A stretch of 6,225 bases of DNA from Bacillota bacterium (GTDB taxonomy: Bacteria > Bacillota > Clostridia > Lachnospirales > Cellulosilyticaceae), in NCBI GenBank assembly GCA_023415525.1, contig JAEZKI010000227.1:1-6225 (forward strand). Direction: 5' to 3'. Of this stretch, positions 6,140-6,225 are shown in pieces (within the stretch, counting starts at the first letter, position 1; every line of letters begins with the position of its first letter). The position numbers and the translations under genes were made by a program. The notes beneath the pieces were generated by a model, which searched no databases, was not told the origin of the DNA, and saw nothing but the letters and a program-made list of their open reading frames with translations.

Positions 6140-6225
6140 TTACATGAATTCTGCCAATCCTTCTATTGCGTACACACGAACAGGGCATGAATCCAATCCT
6201 TTGATTGGAAGTGGTGTATACGAGA
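6140..6225 (-). CDS. C-terminal end of a convergent unidentified protein (partial, cut by window end)
   Basis: On the minus strand an open frame enters from the right edge and ends in TAA at 6142-6140, giving 27 residues that include YTPLPIKGLDSCPVRVYAI and end in EGLAEFM. The other two minus-strand frames also reach stop codons, but their composition is poor in comparison. This one has a plausible soluble-protein make-up and stops just outside the terminator stem, which supports a real gene end. I do not recognise the family from so short a piece and assign no function. The start and most of the gene lie beyond base 6225. Confidence 0.6.
   Translation of the reverse strand, partial: SYTPLPIKGLDSCPVRVYAIEGLAEFM

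Noticed and set aside
6193..6208. Six-base-pair hairpin CCAATC-CTTT-GATTGG
   Set aside because: It lies inside the minus-strand coding frame and has no T tract, so it is probably chance.

Overview
The window looks like ordinary chromosome from a low-GC, anaerobic Gram-positive bacterium of the Clostridia, most likely near Lachnospirales (inference). The grounds are AT-rich DNA and codon use, strong AGGAGG-type ribosome binding sites, a glutamate synthase split into separate subunits, a short GSI-alpha type glutamine synthetase paired with an ANTAR regulator, and a DapL-type lysine/peptidoglycan route. No mobile element, CRISPR array, tRNA or rRNA was seen.

Layout: six complete genes run left to right with almost no space between them. 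Positions 1-53 hold the last codons of a 4Fe-4S ferredoxin-like protein. Then come an FAD/NAD(P)-dependent oxidoreductase (57-1295), the GXGXG beta-helix subunit of glutamate synthase (1285-2007, overlapping the previous gene by 11 bp), glutamine synthetase glnA (2062-3378), a pseudo-receiver/ANTAR RNA-binding regulator (GTG start, 3420-3989), diaminopimelate epimerase dapF (4007-4861) and LL-diaminopimelate aminotransferase dapL (4861-6063, 1-bp overlap). A long bidirectional hairpin terminator (6078-6129) closes the run. The 3' end of a convergent minus-strand gene follows (6140-6225). The longest non-coding stretch inside the run is 54 bp (2008-2061), so no gap exceeds 300 bases.

How the genes fit together: glutamine synthetase fixes ammonium into glutamine. 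A split glutamate synthase, whose amidotransferase and FMN parts presumably lie left of the window, regenerates glutamate using electrons that could enter through the FAD oxidoreductase and the ferredoxin. The ANTAR protein probably controls the cluster by transcription antitermination at a leader outside the window. DapL takes its amino group from glutamate to make LL-diaminopimelate, and DapF turns this into meso-diaminopimelate for peptidoglycan and lysine, so the tail of the run uses the product of its head.

I do not see a wholly undescribed system. The points most worth a second look are the loss of the phospho-acceptor aspartate in the ANTAR protein's receiver domain, a Val in place of the feedback-linked Arg in GlnA, the non-GltD electron-input protein in the split glutamate synthase, and the attachment of diaminopimelate genes to a nitrogen-assimilation cluster.
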